A stretch of 64,000 nt of DNA. Source: Paenarthrobacter sp. Its GTDB lineage: Bacteria; Actinomycetota; Actinomycetes; Actinomycetales; Micrococcaceae. Positions 1-8,641 of the stretch are shown piece by piece. The DNA is taken from contig JAPSHX010000013.1 of the NCBI GenBank assembly GCA_031179305.1, positions 1-64,000 on the forward strand, read 5' to 3'. A program made the position numbers and the translations under genes. The notes under the pieces were generated by a model. The model was given only the letters and a program-made list of their open reading frames with translations, searched no databases and was not told the origin of the DNA. Every line of letters begins with the position of its first letter. The stretch's first letter is position 1.

Positions 1-38
1 ACTCGTCGCCGCCTAGGTCTACTGGGTAGCGACACATC

Positions 39-117
39 AAGCCCCGACGCTGGGCTGCCTGCACTCTTCGCAACAAGTGACCCCGACCGTCGGGGAGGCA
101 GCCCAGCAACGGGGCTT
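39..117. terminator. Long imperfect inverted repeat, possible terminator
   Basis: Two 22-base arms (39-60 and 96-117) are complementary except for two positions. A smaller hairpin of the CCCCGAC/GTCGGGG kind lies between them. The right arm ends in CTTTCC, so it could terminate a rightward gene that lies before the window. No protein gene is supported in positions 1-318. A remnant of a mobile element is possible but nothing else supports it. Confidence 0.45.
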
Positions 118-205
118 TCCCATGCCCCGCGCACTCCGCTTCGCGGCCTAGCTGCACAGCATGCCGGGCGCACGGCACGCTCCGCAGGGAACCCCCGAAA
201 CGGCC

Positions 206-290
206 AGGGTGGAGACGGGCAGGGCGGAGGCGGGGCAGCGCAGGGCAGGGTGGAGACGGGCGGAGGCGGGGCAGCGCGGGGCAGGGCGGG
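206..290. repeat. G-rich imperfect direct repeat downstream of the MFS gene
   Basis: Two copies of a G-rich unit of roughly 40 bases (AGGGTGGAGACGGGC followed by GGAGGCGGGGCAGCGC) start near 206 and 247, and GGGCGGG runs follow to about 307. The second copy lacks a few bases of the first. The block lies just past the stop of the leftward MFS gene, so that gene's mRNA would have a C-rich, G-poor tail of the kind associated with Rho-dependent termination. The plus strand has many G-runs and could form quadruplexes. Confidence 0.5.
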
Positions 291-318
291 GTTGGGCGGG
301 TTTGGGCCGGGCACAAAC

Positions 319-1626
319 CTAGCGCTGCCGGGCCACCCAGCGCACGGACAACGTGGTGCACACGCAGAACGCGAGTACCGAGCCAAGGATCACGAACAGC
401 GGGACAGTCCACCCCCCGGTAACACTGTGCACGAACCCAACGACAGTGGGAGCCAACGCAGCGAAGCAGTAGCCAACGCCTTGCACCACGGCGGACATCT
501 TCCCGGCGGCGGCCTGCGATTGTGCGAACTTGATGATGGCAATGAAGATCACCGTGATGCCTCCACCCTGTGCAACACCGCCCAGCGAGGACCACATCCA
601 CCAGCACTCAGGTGCCAGCAACAAGCCAACGGGAACTGTAAGCCATAGCGCACTCAAGGTGACTGCGACCGTCGTCGTACTCGCGAACCGGGCCAGGAGC
701 GGCACACCCAAGCCGCCCACAATCGCGAAGATCTGGAACAGCGAGGAACCTGCACCGGCCTCGGCGGTGCCCATGGCGAGTTCGTCGGACAGGAAGCTCG
801 GCAGCCAGGCGGTAACCCCGTAGTAGGAGAACGCCTGGCCCGCGAAGCCAAGTGTGAGGCCCACAGTCAGCCATCGAACACCCGCAACACGACCGGCACC
901 GGCAGAGGACGGAGCAGGAACCGCCAGGGGAACAAAGGCCTTCCGGGCACCAACAGTGGGTACCCAGAACAGGATGGCCGCCAAAGCCAACAAAGCGCTC
1001 GCAGCCAAGGCAAGTCGCCATCCCACCAGTTCGGCAAGGGGCGCCGTGGCCACGGAAGTGAGGAACGAGCCAACGTTGAGGGCGGCCGTGTAGACGCCCA
1101 TGGCCGTTGCCTGGCGCCGGGGCGCGAAGTCGCGCCGGATGATGAGTGGCACTGCTATGTTGCCGATAGTGATGGCCACACCAATGATGACCGTGCCCAC
1201 CATCACCGAAACGCCACCGCCGCTGGAGCGGATCACCACGCCGGCCAGCACACCAAGAAGCGTGAGCATCACGGCGACTTCTGCCCCAAGACGGCGGCCT
1301 GCCAGTGAGGCCAAGGGCGAAGCAAGGGAGAAGCAGAGCACGGGGATGCCGGTCAGCAGTCCGAGCTCAACCGGAGAGAACCCAAGGTCCTGCTGAAGGG
1401 AGTCCACCACGGGCGCCACCGCCACGAAAGGGCCCCGCATGTTGAGGGCGATCAGTCCGATGCACGCAAGGATCAACCAGCCTCGGGGAATCTTGGCAAG
1501 AAATTGGCTCAAGGGACAGGCCGAAATGTGACAGGAAGCGTTTTCATCACTTTCATTGCTATCACGCTCCCGCGCCGCGAAGGGCCATATGGAGCGCTTA
1601 TCCCGCTGCTTGAAGCGTGGCCTCAA
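319..1626 (-). CDS. MFS transporter, CynX/NimT-like
   Basis: This is a polytopic membrane protein of about 12 predicted helices. The opening 'LNMRGPFVAVAPVVDSLQQDLG' type segment and the following 'LLTGIPVLCFSLASPLASLAGRR' loop are typical of the CynX/NimT branch of the major facilitator superfamily, which includes cyanate and nitroimidazole carriers. The substrate cannot be read from the sequence. The start is uncertain: the TTG at 1626 overlaps the end of the ROK gene by 29 bases and gives a charged N-terminus of about 50 residues before the first helix. A later start near the 'PLSQFLAKIPRGW' segment would remove that tail. It probably forms an operon with the upstream ROK regulator. Confidence 0.85.
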   Translation of the reverse strand: MRPRFKQRDKRSIWPFAARERDSNESDENASCHISACPLSQFLAKIPRGWLILACIGLIALNMRGPFVAVAPVVDSLQQDLGFSPVELGLLTGIPVLCFSLASPLASLAGRRLGAEVAVMLTLLGVLAGVVIRSSGGGVSVMVGTVIIGVAITIGNIAVPLIIRRDFAPRRQATAMGVYTAALNVGSFLTSVATAPLAELVGWRLALAASALLALAAILFWVPTVGARKAFVPLAVPAPSSAGAGRVAGVRWLTVGLTLGFAGQAFSYYGVTAWLPSFLSDELAMGTAEAGAGSSLFQIFAIVGGLGVPLLARFASTTTVAVTLSALWLTVPVGLLLAPECWWMWSSLGGVAQGGGITVIFIAIIKFAQSQAAAGKMSAVVQGVGYCFAALAPTVVGFVHSVTGGWTVPLFVILGSVLAFCVCTTLSVRWVARQR

Positions 1627-2845
1627 TCACTGCCGGCGACAGGACGTGCTGGGTGACCATGTGGCTGGCGCCCAGGATCGCTGCATGCTGCCCGGCCATG
1701 GAAATGCCGATGCGCAGGTGCGTCGTGGCCAGGGGCAGGGACCGCCGGTAGACCACTTCGCGGATCCCCGCCACCAGATGCTCGCCTGCTTCCCCCACGC
1801 TGCCTCCGATGACAATGATGGACGGGTTGAGCAGGTTGACCACGGTGGCGAGCACATCACCGACGTCGCGCCCGGCCTGCCGAAGCGCCTGAATTGCCTG
1901 CAGGTTGCCCTCATCAACAAGCCGCAGGACGTCAGCGCCGTTGGTAGCTTCCAGCCCTTGGGACTGTAGTTGGCGCGCGACGGCGGGACCTGAAGCAAGC
2001 GCCTCAAGGCATCCGTGGTTGCCGCAACGGCAGAGGACGTCGTCGCCGCGCGGGACACGGACGTGCCCGAGGTCGCCGGCGGTTCCGTTGGCGCCGCGCT
2101 GCAGTTGACCACTGCTGATGATGCCGGCGCCGATACCGGTGGCCACTTTGACGAACAGGAAGTTGTCGTGGTCCGGCCAGTACGCTGTCCGTTCACCGAG
2201 GGCCATGATGTTGACGTCGTTGTCCACCAGGACGGGAACCGGCAGGGAGCGCTGGACGAACGTGACGACGTCGAATCCGTCCCAGCCCGGCATGATGGGC
2301 GGCTTCACCGGCCGCCCGGTGTCGTGTTCAACGGGACCGGGGAGGCCGATGCCCATGCCTGCGAGGTCGCCGGGCTCACGGCCCGCTTCGGCGAGGATCT
2401 CGCGGCCTGCAGCAACGACGCGGCCCAGGACGATGTCCGGACCATCGGCGACTTCCTGCCCCAATCGTCGCTCCGCCAGGACGTTGCCGCCGAGGTCGGT
2501 GACGGCAACAATCACGTGGGTAGCTCCGACGTCGACGGCCAGGACCACCCGCGCTGCCGGGTTGAAAGCAAAACGCGACGGCGGCCGTCCGCCGGTGGAG
2601 CTCGCTTCGCCGGCGGGTCCGACGAGCCCCGCGCTGATGAGGGAGTCAATGCGTGAGGCCACAGTGGAACGGGCCAGTCCCGTGGTTTCGGCGAGCTCAG
2701 CGCGGGTGCGGGCCTTGCCGTCGCGGAGGAGTTGGAAGAGATTACCAGCGCGTGAAAGATTGCCGGCCTCTGGCGCGGAGGTGTTTCCGGCGTCGGTCCC
2801 GGCAGCTTTTGTCATCCAATTAGTGAAGCACGATTGCTTATGCAT
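1598..2845 (-). CDS. ROK family transcriptional regulator
   Basis: An N-terminal winged helix-turn-helix (about residues 30-90, 'TRAELAETTGLARSTVASRIDSLISAGLV') is joined to a sugar-kinase-like ROK domain. The domain has a DVGATH phosphate-binding motif and the CRCGNHGCLEALASG zinc/ROK signature. The length of about 415 residues is normal for XylR/NagC-type ROK repressors. It is transcribed away from the isomerase/oxidoreductase operon that starts at 3033, so it is the likely regulator of that operon and of the linked MFS carrier, with a sugar or keto-sugar as inducer. ATG at 2845 or 2815 could be the start; neither has a strong ribosome site. Confidence 0.9.
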   Translation of the reverse strand: MHKQSCFTNWMTKAAGTDAGNTSAPEAGNLSRAGNLFQLLRDGKARTRAELAETTGLARSTVASRIDSLISAGLVGPAGEASSTGGRPPSRFAFNPAARVVLAVDVGATHVIVAVTDLGGNVLAERRLGQEVADGPDIVLGRVVAAGREILAEAGREPGDLAGMGIGLPGPVEHDTGRPVKPPIMPGWDGFDVVTFVQRSLPVPVLVDNDVNIMALGERTAYWPDHDNFLFVKVATGIGAGIISSGQLQRGANGTAGDLGHVRVPRGDDVLCRCGNHGCLEALASGPAVARQLQSQGLEATNGADVLRLVDEGNLQAIQALRQAGRDVGDVLATVVNLLNPSIIVIGGSVGEAGEHLVAGIREVVYRRSLPLATTHLRIGISMAGQHAAILGASHMVTQHVLSPAVIEATLQAAG

Positions 2846-2860
2846 GTCACCCAGCGGAAG

Positions 2861-2901
2861 TTTGTCGGACTATCTGCAGCTTTTGCTGGACCATCGACAA
2901 A
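2861..2901. promoter_or_regulatory. Inverted repeat in the ROK/isomerase divergent region
   Basis: TTTGTCG at 2861-2867 and CGACAAA at 2895-2901 form perfect 7-base arms about 27 bases apart, between the ROK gene start and the divergent operon at 3033. The spacing and position suit a regulator site, but the arms are short and no second copy was seen. Confidence 0.3.
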
Positions 2902-3032
2902 AGTACCCTTAGGCTGAAATGAGTGCGTAACCGGCGTGCTTGGTGGAACCTGTAGCTCCCTCGGCAAGGGCTCACTAGACTGGCGCCATCTCGCTGATAC
3001 TCCAGAACAACCCTCCCCGGAAAAGGAACCCA

Positions 3033-3842
3033 ATGTCTTATTCGATCCAGCTGTACACCCTGCGGGACGCTCTTCAGGAGGACCTGCCGGGCACCATTAG
3101 GAAGGTTGCCGAGATCGGTTTTACGCAGGTGGAGCCGTACAACTTTGTGGCCACGGCCAAGGAATTGGGTGAGGCATTGAAGGAGAACGGCCTGACCGCG
3201 CCTTCCGGGCATGCCCCGTTGTTGTCCCAGGATCAGGACGAGATCTTCGCTGCGGCCAAGGAACTGGGCATCACCACGGTGATCGATCCCTTCCTTCCCG
3301 CGGAGCACTGGCAGTCCGCCGAGGACATTCAAGCTACGGCCGCCAAGCTCAACGCTGCAGCGAAGAAGGGTGCCGGGTATGGCATCCGGGTGGGGTATCA
3401 CAACCACGCGTGGGAGCTGGAGTCCACCATCGAGGGCAAGACCGCCTTGGAATACCTCGAGGGGTTGCTGGATCCGGAACTGGTCCTGGAAGTAGACACG
3501 TACTGGGTTGCCGTCGGCGGTCACGACCCGGTGGAGCTGCTGGCCCGCCTCGGTGACCGGGTGAAGCTCATCCACATCAAGGACGGCCCGGGGAACACCG
3601 ACACCAAAGCACAACAGCCTGCCGGCCAGGGCACCATCCCGGTGCTGGACGTCATCGCCGCAGCCAAGTCCCTGGAAGTGGGCGTCGTGGAATTCGATGA
3701 CTACTCCGGTGACATCTTCGAAGGCATCACCCAGAGCCTGGCCTACCTGACCGCCGCAACCAGCGCAGAGGCAGCCGCCGCAGCCAGCGCAGAGGCAGCC
3801 GGCGCAACCGGCGCCCAGGCAGCGGAAGGAGTGCAGGCATGA
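3033..3842 (+). CDS. Sugar phosphate isomerase/epimerase (AP endonuclease 2 superfamily TIM barrel)
   Basis: This is a 269-residue xylose-isomerase-like TIM barrel. It opens with 'SIQLYTLRDALQEDLPGTIRKVAEIGF'. Metal-ligand segments are visible: 'VGYHNHAWELE', 'LEVDTYWVAVGG', 'LIHIKDGPG' and 'VEFDDYSGD'. Such enzymes interconvert sugars or keto-sugars using divalent metal; the exact substrate is unknown. The ATG at 3033 has an AAGGA ribosome site five bases upstream. It is first in a six-gene operon and overlaps the next gene by four bases. The last 30 residues are an alanine-rich tail encoded by a 24-base tandem repeat and are not part of the barrel. Confidence 0.88.
   Translation: MSYSIQLYTLRDALQEDLPGTIRKVAEIGFTQVEPYNFVATAKELGEALKENGLTAPSGHAPLLSQDQDEIFAAAKELGITTVIDPFLPAEHWQSAEDIQATAAKLNAAAKKGAGYGIRVGYHNHAWELESTIEGKTALEYLEGLLDPELVLEVDTYWVAVGGHDPVELLARLGDRVKLIHIKDGPGNTDTKAQQPAGQGTIPVLDVIAAAKSLEVGVVEFDDYSGDIFEGITQSLAYLTAATSAEAAAAASAEAAGATGAQAAEGVQA
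3753..3824 (+). repeat. 24-bp tandem repeat (three copies) in the 3' end of the isomerase gene
   Basis: Three in-frame 24-base units start at 3753, 3777 and 3801. The first two differ at one base and the third is more diverged. Each encodes eight residues of the AATSAEAA type. The repeat adds a low-complexity tail without disrupting the frame and is likely to vary in length between strains. Confidence 0.7.
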
Positions 3843-4960
3843 GCTTCACCCCTTCCACCCGGAAAGGCCCCGTGGGCGTTGCCGTCATCGGTGCCGGCAA
3901 CATCAGCAAGCAGTACCTGGACAACCTGACGATCTTTCCCGACCTGAAGGTCCTGGTCATCGCGGACCTCTTCGTCGAGGCCGCGGAAGCCCGCGCCAAG
4001 GAATACGGGGTCGCAGAATTCGGTACGCCCGAGCTGGCACTGAACCATCCCGACGTCGAGCTCATCATCAACCTCACCATCCCGGCAGCGCACGTCGAAG
4101 TCGCCACAGCGGCAGTGAACGCGGGCAAGCACGTCTGGACCGAGAAGCCCTTCTCGCTGGACCGCGAATCCGGGCTGGGACTGCTCAAGGCAGCAGATGC
4201 AGCAGGTATCCGCCTCGGCACTGCCCCGGACACCTTCCTGGGTGCGGGCCTGCAGACGGCACGGCGGATCATCGAACGCGGCGACATCGGCACCCCGCTC
4301 ACCGGAATGACCACGTTCCAGACCCCTGGCCCGGAATCCTGGCACCCAAACCCGGCGTTCTTGTTCCAGCACGGAGCCGGTCCCTTGTTCGACATGGGCC
4401 CGTACTACCTGACTGCCCTGATCCAGACCTTCGGATCGATCCGCAAGGTCGCCGCCGTCGGCTCCTCCGCCAAAGCGAGCCGCATCATCGGTTCCGGACC
4501 CAAGGCGGGCGAGGAATTCGCCGTCGAGGTCCCCACGCACGTCTCCGCGATGGCGCAGTTCGAAGGGGGCCAGTCCTCCCACAGCGTGTTCTCCTTCGAA
4601 TCCCCCCGCCAACGCATGGGATTCGTGGAGATCACCGGCTCCGAAGCGACGCTGTCCCTCCCGGACCCGAACTACTTCGACGGCGACCTGAAGCTCTGGC
4701 GACCCGGTGCCGAAGAACCCGAGATCATCCCCGCCACCGGACCGGCCAACGGCCGCGGCATGGGAGCCCTGGACATGGCCCGCGCCATCCGTACCGGCGC
4801 ACCGCACCGCGCCACGGGCGAACTCGCCTACCACGTCCTGGACACCATGGTCTCCATCACCGAATCGGTGGAATCAGGCACTTTCGTGGACGTCACCAGC
4901 AACGCCCCCGTCTCGGCTGCCCTTCCCGAGGACTGGGCCCCCGAAACAGCGACGCTCTAG
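3839..4960 (+). CDS. Gfo/Idh/MocA family oxidoreductase
   Basis: This is a 373-residue NAD(P)-dependent dehydrogenase. The N-terminal Rossmann fold has 'VAVIGAGNISKQYL', and the EKPF motif ('HVWTEKPFSLD') carries the lysine conserved in this family. The C-terminal alpha/beta domain contains 'FDMGPYYLTALIQTFG'. Members oxidise or reduce sugars, inositols or keto-sugars. It overlaps the preceding isomerase by four bases (ATGA) and is followed 14 bases later by another family member, so these genes are almost certainly co-transcribed and translationally coupled. The specific substrate is not evident. Confidence 0.88.
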   Translation: MSFTPSTRKGPVGVAVIGAGNISKQYLDNLTIFPDLKVLVIADLFVEAAEARAKEYGVAEFGTPELALNHPDVELIINLTIPAAHVEVATAAVNAGKHVWTEKPFSLDRESGLGLLKAADAAGIRLGTAPDTFLGAGLQTARRIIERGDIGTPLTGMTTFQTPGPESWHPNPAFLFQHGAGPLFDMGPYYLTALIQTFGSIRKVAAVGSSAKASRIIGSGPKAGEEFAVEVPTHVSAMAQFEGGQSSHSVFSFESPRQRMGFVEITGSEATLSLPDPNYFDGDLKLWRPGAEEPEIIPATGPANGRGMGALDMARAIRTGAPHRATGELAYHVLDTMVSITESVESGTFVDVTSNAPVSAALPEDWAPETATL

Positions 4961-4974
4961 AGGCGAGGAACACT

Positions 4975-6138
4975 ATGACTATCCCTGGAAACACGCCACT
5001 GGGCGTTGCGGCAATCGGCTACGCCTTTATGGGCAAGGCCCACTCGAATGCGTGGCGGAACGTAGCCAGCTTCTTTGACGTGCCGGCCTTCGAGCAGAAA
5101 GTGCTCGTCGGCCGGGACGCCGGTGCCGTCGCAGAAGCCGCTGCCAAGTACGGCTGGGCCGAGTCCGCCACTGATTGGCGCTCCGTCATTGAGCGCGACG
5201 ATATCCACATCATCGACATCTGCGCACCGGGTTGGATGCACGCCGAAATCGCCATCGCCGCGCTGGAAGCCGGCAAGCATGTCCTGGTGGAGAAGCCGCT
5301 GGCCAACACCATCGGCGAGGCTGAGTCGATGACGGCGGCCGCCGCTAAAGCCCGTGCCCGCGGCGTGCAGTCGATGATCGGCTTCAACTACCGCAGGGTC
5401 CCCGCGCTTGCCCTCGCCCGTGAGTTCATTGCCGAGGGCCGCCTTGGGACCGTTCGCCACGTCCGCGCAGCGTACTTGCAGGACTGGCTGACCGACGCCG
5501 AGTCCCCCATGACCTGGCGCCTACGGAAGGAAACCGCCGGATCCGGCTCCCTGGGCGACATCGCCTCGCACGCCATCGACCAGATCCTTTACCTTTTGGA
5601 TGATGCCGTCACCGAGGTCTCGGGCCGTCTCCAGACCTTCGTGGATCAGCGCCCCGGCGCGGAAGGTCCGGAGGATGTCACGGTCGACGACGCCGCCTGG
5701 GTTAATCTGACTCTCGCCTCCGGAGCAATCGCCTCTGTGGAAGCCTCCCGCGTGGCTACGGGCCAGAAGAACTCCCTCAGGCTCGAGATCTACGGTTCGC
5801 TCGGTTCGTTGACATTCGACCTGGAGAACCTCAACGAACTCCAGTTCATGGACACCACAGTGCCTGTCCGCGAACAGGGATTCCGGAGAATCCTGGTAAA
5901 CGAACCCGAGCACCCGTACCTCGGAGCGTGGTGGCCACAGGGTCACATCATCGGCTGGGAGCACACCTTCACCCACCAGATCCGCGATTTCCTTACCGCG
6001 ATCGCCTCCGGTGAGGCACCGTCGCCGTCGTTCGAAGAGGGCCTGAACGTCCAGCACATCCTGGCCGCGGTGGAAGAGTCCGCGGCAGCCAAGAGTTCAC
6101 TCATCCAGCTTTCCGCCAGCACCACTGAAGGAGCCTGA
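4975..6138 (+). CDS. Gfo/Idh/MocA family oxidoreductase
   Basis: This is a 387-residue oxidoreductase with an N-terminal nucleotide-binding motif ('GVAAIGYAFMGKAHSNAW'), the EKP motif ('HVLVEKPLANTIGEA') and the substrate-domain segment 'GSLGDIASHAIDQILYLL'. The 'GYAFMGKAHSNAWR' start is typical of a subgroup often found beside sugar isomerase/epimerase genes. It follows the previous gene by 14 bases with a GAGGAA ribosome site, and the next ATG comes one base after its stop. Likely roles are oxidation at C3 of a glycoside or reduction of a 3-keto-sugar; this is inferred from context. Confidence 0.88.
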   Translation: MTIPGNTPLGVAAIGYAFMGKAHSNAWRNVASFFDVPAFEQKVLVGRDAGAVAEAAAKYGWAESATDWRSVIERDDIHIIDICAPGWMHAEIAIAALEAGKHVLVEKPLANTIGEAESMTAAAAKARARGVQSMIGFNYRRVPALALAREFIAEGRLGTVRHVRAAYLQDWLTDAESPMTWRLRKETAGSGSLGDIASHAIDQILYLLDDAVTEVSGRLQTFVDQRPGAEGPEDVTVDDAAWVNLTLASGAIASVEASRVATGQKNSLRLEIYGSLGSLTFDLENLNELQFMDTTVPVREQGFRRILVNEPEHPYLGAWWPQGHIIGWEHTFTHQIRDFLTAIASGEAPSPSFEEGLNVQHILAAVEESAAAKSSLIQLSASTTEGA

Positions 6139-6139
6139 C

Positions 6140-7141
6140 ATGCCCCGCCCGTACACCCTGTTCACTGGCCAGTGGGCCGACCTCCCTTTCGAGGAAGTCG
6201 CGCGCCTCGCTTCCGGTTGGGGCTATGACGGCCTGGAAATCGCCGTTTCCGGAGACCACCTGGACGCCTGGCGTTGGGACGAGCCCGGCTACGTCGAATC
6301 CAAACTCGCTGTGCTGGAGAAGTACAACCTGAAGGTCTGGGCCATCTCCAACCACCTCAAAGGCCAGGCCGTCTGCGATGACCCGATCGACTTCCGCCAC
6401 GAAGCCATTGTCGGCTCCCGCGTGTGGGGTGATGGGGAGCCCGAAGGCGTCCGCCAGCGCGCCGCCGAGGAAATGAAGCACACCGCCCGCCTCGCGCGCG
6501 CTTTGGGCGTGGATACCGTGGTGGGGTTCACCGGCTCCTCCATCTGGCAGTACGTCGCTATGTTCCCGCCCGTCCCCGAAAAGGTCATCGACGCCGGCTA
6601 CCAGGACTTCGCCGACCGCTGGAACCCCATCCTGGACGTCTTCGACGAACAAGGGGTCCGTTTCGCCCACGAAGTGCACCCCTCCGAGATCGCCTACGAC
6701 TACTGGACCACCGTCCGGACCCTCGAAGCGATCGGCCACCGGGAAGCGTTCGGCCTGAACTGGGACCCTTCGCACTTCATGTGGCAGGGCATCGACCCGG
6801 TGTCCTTCATCTGGGACTTCAAGGACCGGATTTACCATGTGGACTGCAAGGACACCAAGCTCCGCCCCACCGGCCGGAACACGGTCATGGGCTCGCATCT
6901 GCCTTGGGGCGACCCGCGCCGTGGCTGGGACTTCGTCTCCGCAGGACGCGGCGACGTGCCTTGGGAATCATCCTTCCGCGCCCTCACCGCCATCGGCTAC
7001 GACGGACCGATCTCCGTGGAATGGGAAGACGCCGGCATGGACCGCCTCCACGGCGCCCCCGAAGCCCTGGCGGCGCTCAAGAAGTTCGACTTCCCGGCAT
7101 CGCAAACCTCCTTCGACGCCGCGTTCAGCAGCAAGGACTAA
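6140..7141 (+). CDS. TIM-barrel sugar isomerase/epimerase, similar to the large subunit of C-glycoside deglycosidases
   Basis: This is a 333-residue metal-dependent TIM barrel. Likely metal ligands lie in 'FAHEVHPSEIAYDYW', 'GLNWDPSHFMWQGID', 'IYHVDCKDTKLRP' and 'ISVEWEDAGMDRL'. That motif set, with the 'GSHLPWGDPRRGWDF' segment, recalls from memory the large catalytic subunit of the DgpBC/CarBC-type C-deglycosidases, which cleave 3-keto C-glycosides. Those enzymes need a small partner subunit, and none is visible nearby, so it may instead isomerise or eliminate other 3-keto-glycosides. Coupling with three Gfo/Idh/MocA genes supports a keto-glycoside role. Confidence 0.82.
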   Translation: MPRPYTLFTGQWADLPFEEVARLASGWGYDGLEIAVSGDHLDAWRWDEPGYVESKLAVLEKYNLKVWAISNHLKGQAVCDDPIDFRHEAIVGSRVWGDGEPEGVRQRAAEEMKHTARLARALGVDTVVGFTGSSIWQYVAMFPPVPEKVIDAGYQDFADRWNPILDVFDEQGVRFAHEVHPSEIAYDYWTTVRTLEAIGHREAFGLNWDPSHFMWQGIDPVSFIWDFKDRIYHVDCKDTKLRPTGRNTVMGSHLPWGDPRRGWDFVSAGRGDVPWESSFRALTAIGYDGPISVEWEDAGMDRLHGAPEALAALKKFDFPASQTSFDAAFSSKD

Positions 7142-7145
7142 GCAC

Positions 7146-8174
7146 GTGACTCTCAGCAATGGCACCTCTGATGGAACAATCCGCTGGGGCATTCTCGGCA
7201 CCGGATTTATCGCCGGGCTCCAAGCCAAGGACCTGAACGAGAACGGCTTCACCGTGCAGGCGGTCGGCTCGCGCTCACTGGAATCGAGCAAGGCGTTCGC
7301 GGAGCAGTATGGCGTTGCCACGGCGCATGGCAGCTATGAGGATTTGGCGGCTGACCCTTTGGTTGACGTCGTCTACATCGCCACACCCCACCCCTTCCAC
7401 CACGCGAACGCCCTGCTGGCGTTGAATGCGGGCAAGCACGTGCTGGTGGAGAAAGCGTTCACCATGAACGCCCGCGAGGCTCAGGACATCATTGACCTGG
7501 CAGAGTCCAAGGGGCTTGTGGCCTTGGAGGCCATGTGGACGCGGTTCCTTCCCCATATGGTCCGCATCCGGGAGCTTATTGCGGCCGGCGCTATTGGCGA
7601 GGTCCGGAAGGTGGTGGCCACACATAACCAGAGCCTTCCCAAGGATCCGGCCCACCGGCTCAACGATCCTGCACTCGGTGGCGGAGCGCTGCTGGACCTG
7701 GGCATTTACCCGATCTCTTTTGCTTTCGACATCCTGGGCACACCTGCGTCGATCAAGGCCAGCGCTTCCATGTCGGCCACCGGCGTGGACCGCCAAACGG
7801 CGGCAATCTTCGAATACCCCGACGGCGCCCAAGCGATCGTTGATTGTGAGCTGGACGCCGCCAGCGCCAACCGCGCAATGGTCATCGGAACCGATGGGTG
7901 GATCGACATCGAACACACCTGGTACAACCCGGTTCCGTTCACGGTTTTCGGGGCTGATGGCACTGTTGTGGAGCGCTACGAGCAGCCCGTAAACAGCCGG
8001 GGCATGCAGTACCAGGCGGCAGAACTCGAACGCCTGATCCGCGCCGGCGAGACGGCGGGTACCATTTTGCCGCCGGCCGAGACCGTGGCCATCATGGCTG
8101 CCATGGACGAAATCCGGAAACAGATCGGACTTCGCTACGAATCTGACGCCACCCTGGAAGGAACCCAAGAATGA
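7146..8174 (+). CDS. Gfo/Idh/MocA family oxidoreductase (dihydrodiol dehydrogenase-like)
   Basis: This is a 342-residue oxidoreductase with 'IRWGILGTGFIAGLQAKDL' at the nucleotide-binding end, 'HVLVEKAFTMNAREAQ' (EKA in place of EKP) and 'GGGALLDLGIYPISFAFDILG' in the substrate domain. This pattern is usual for the dimeric dihydrodiol/glucose-fructose oxidoreductase-like subgroup. The frame is open upstream into the previous gene. I chose the GTG at 7146, four bases after the previous stop, because the family match starts there. The stop overlaps the next gene by four bases. Confidence 0.87.
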   Translation: MTLSNGTSDGTIRWGILGTGFIAGLQAKDLNENGFTVQAVGSRSLESSKAFAEQYGVATAHGSYEDLAADPLVDVVYIATPHPFHHANALLALNAGKHVLVEKAFTMNAREAQDIIDLAESKGLVALEAMWTRFLPHMVRIRELIAAGAIGEVRKVVATHNQSLPKDPAHRLNDPALGGGALLDLGIYPISFAFDILGTPASIKASASMSATGVDRQTAAIFEYPDGAQAIVDCELDAASANRAMVIGTDGWIDIEHTWYNPVPFTVFGADGTVVERYEQPVNSRGMQYQAAELERLIRAGETAGTILPPAETVAIMAAMDEIRKQIGLRYESDATLEGTQE

Positions 8175-8641
8175 GTGATTCACCGCGCCTTGCCGAACTC
8201 CGCCAGCAGGAAGAAGAGTTGGTCTTCGCTTCGTTCGATCACCATGACGCATGGCGGCTCGGCTCGTTGATCGCCAACCACGCCATCGCCTCGGAGCTCG
8301 GGGTTGCGATCGATATACGGCGGCACAACATAGTCCTCTTCCGCTGCGTCCTTCCCGGTTCCACCGCCGACCAGGAGGAATGGATCCGCCGCAAGTCTGC
8401 TGCCGTGCTGCGGTTTGAGCACAGCACGGCCTTGTTAGGTGAAAAGTTTGCCGAACGCAACCCCCTTGGCGGCGGGTGGCTGGCCCCGGAGGACTACACG
8501 CTCGACGGCGGATCGTTCCCCATCCGCGTACGAGGCGCAGGCGTAATTGGTGCTGTTACGGTTTCCGGTTTGTCCTCGGACGAGGACCACCAGATGGCGG
8601 TGGACGGGATCCGCAACTATCTGAAAACGGTGGGGATTTAG
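8171..8641 (+). CDS. UPF0303 / HbpS-GlcG-like (DUF336-type) protein
   Basis: This 156-residue soluble protein matches the UPF0303 family ('FDHHDAWRLGSLIANHA', 'VAIDIRRHN', 'RNPLGGGWLAPEDYTLDGGSFPIR', 'GAVTVSGLSSDEDHQM'). The family is related to the GlcG/HbpS fold and its biochemical role is unclear; databases call some members heme-degrading on weak grounds. It is the last gene of the operon beginning at 3033 and overlaps the previous stop by four bases, so it is probably an accessory of the sugar pathway. Confidence 0.85.
   Translation: MSDSPRLAELRQQEEELVFASFDHHDAWRLGSLIANHAIASELGVAIDIRRHNIVLFRCVLPGSTADQEEWIRRKSAAVLRFEHSTALLGEKFAERNPLGGGWLAPEDYTLDGGSFPIRVRGAGVIGAVTVSGLSSDEDHQMAVDGIRNYLKTVGI

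Noticed and set aside
206..290. CRISPR-like array in the G-rich repeats
   Set aside because: Only two imperfect copies, no spacers of constant length and no cas genes.
6837..7145. Upstream in-frame extension of the Gfo/Idh/MocA gene at 7146
   Set aside because: It lies entirely within the previous gene in another frame, and family similarity starts at 7146.
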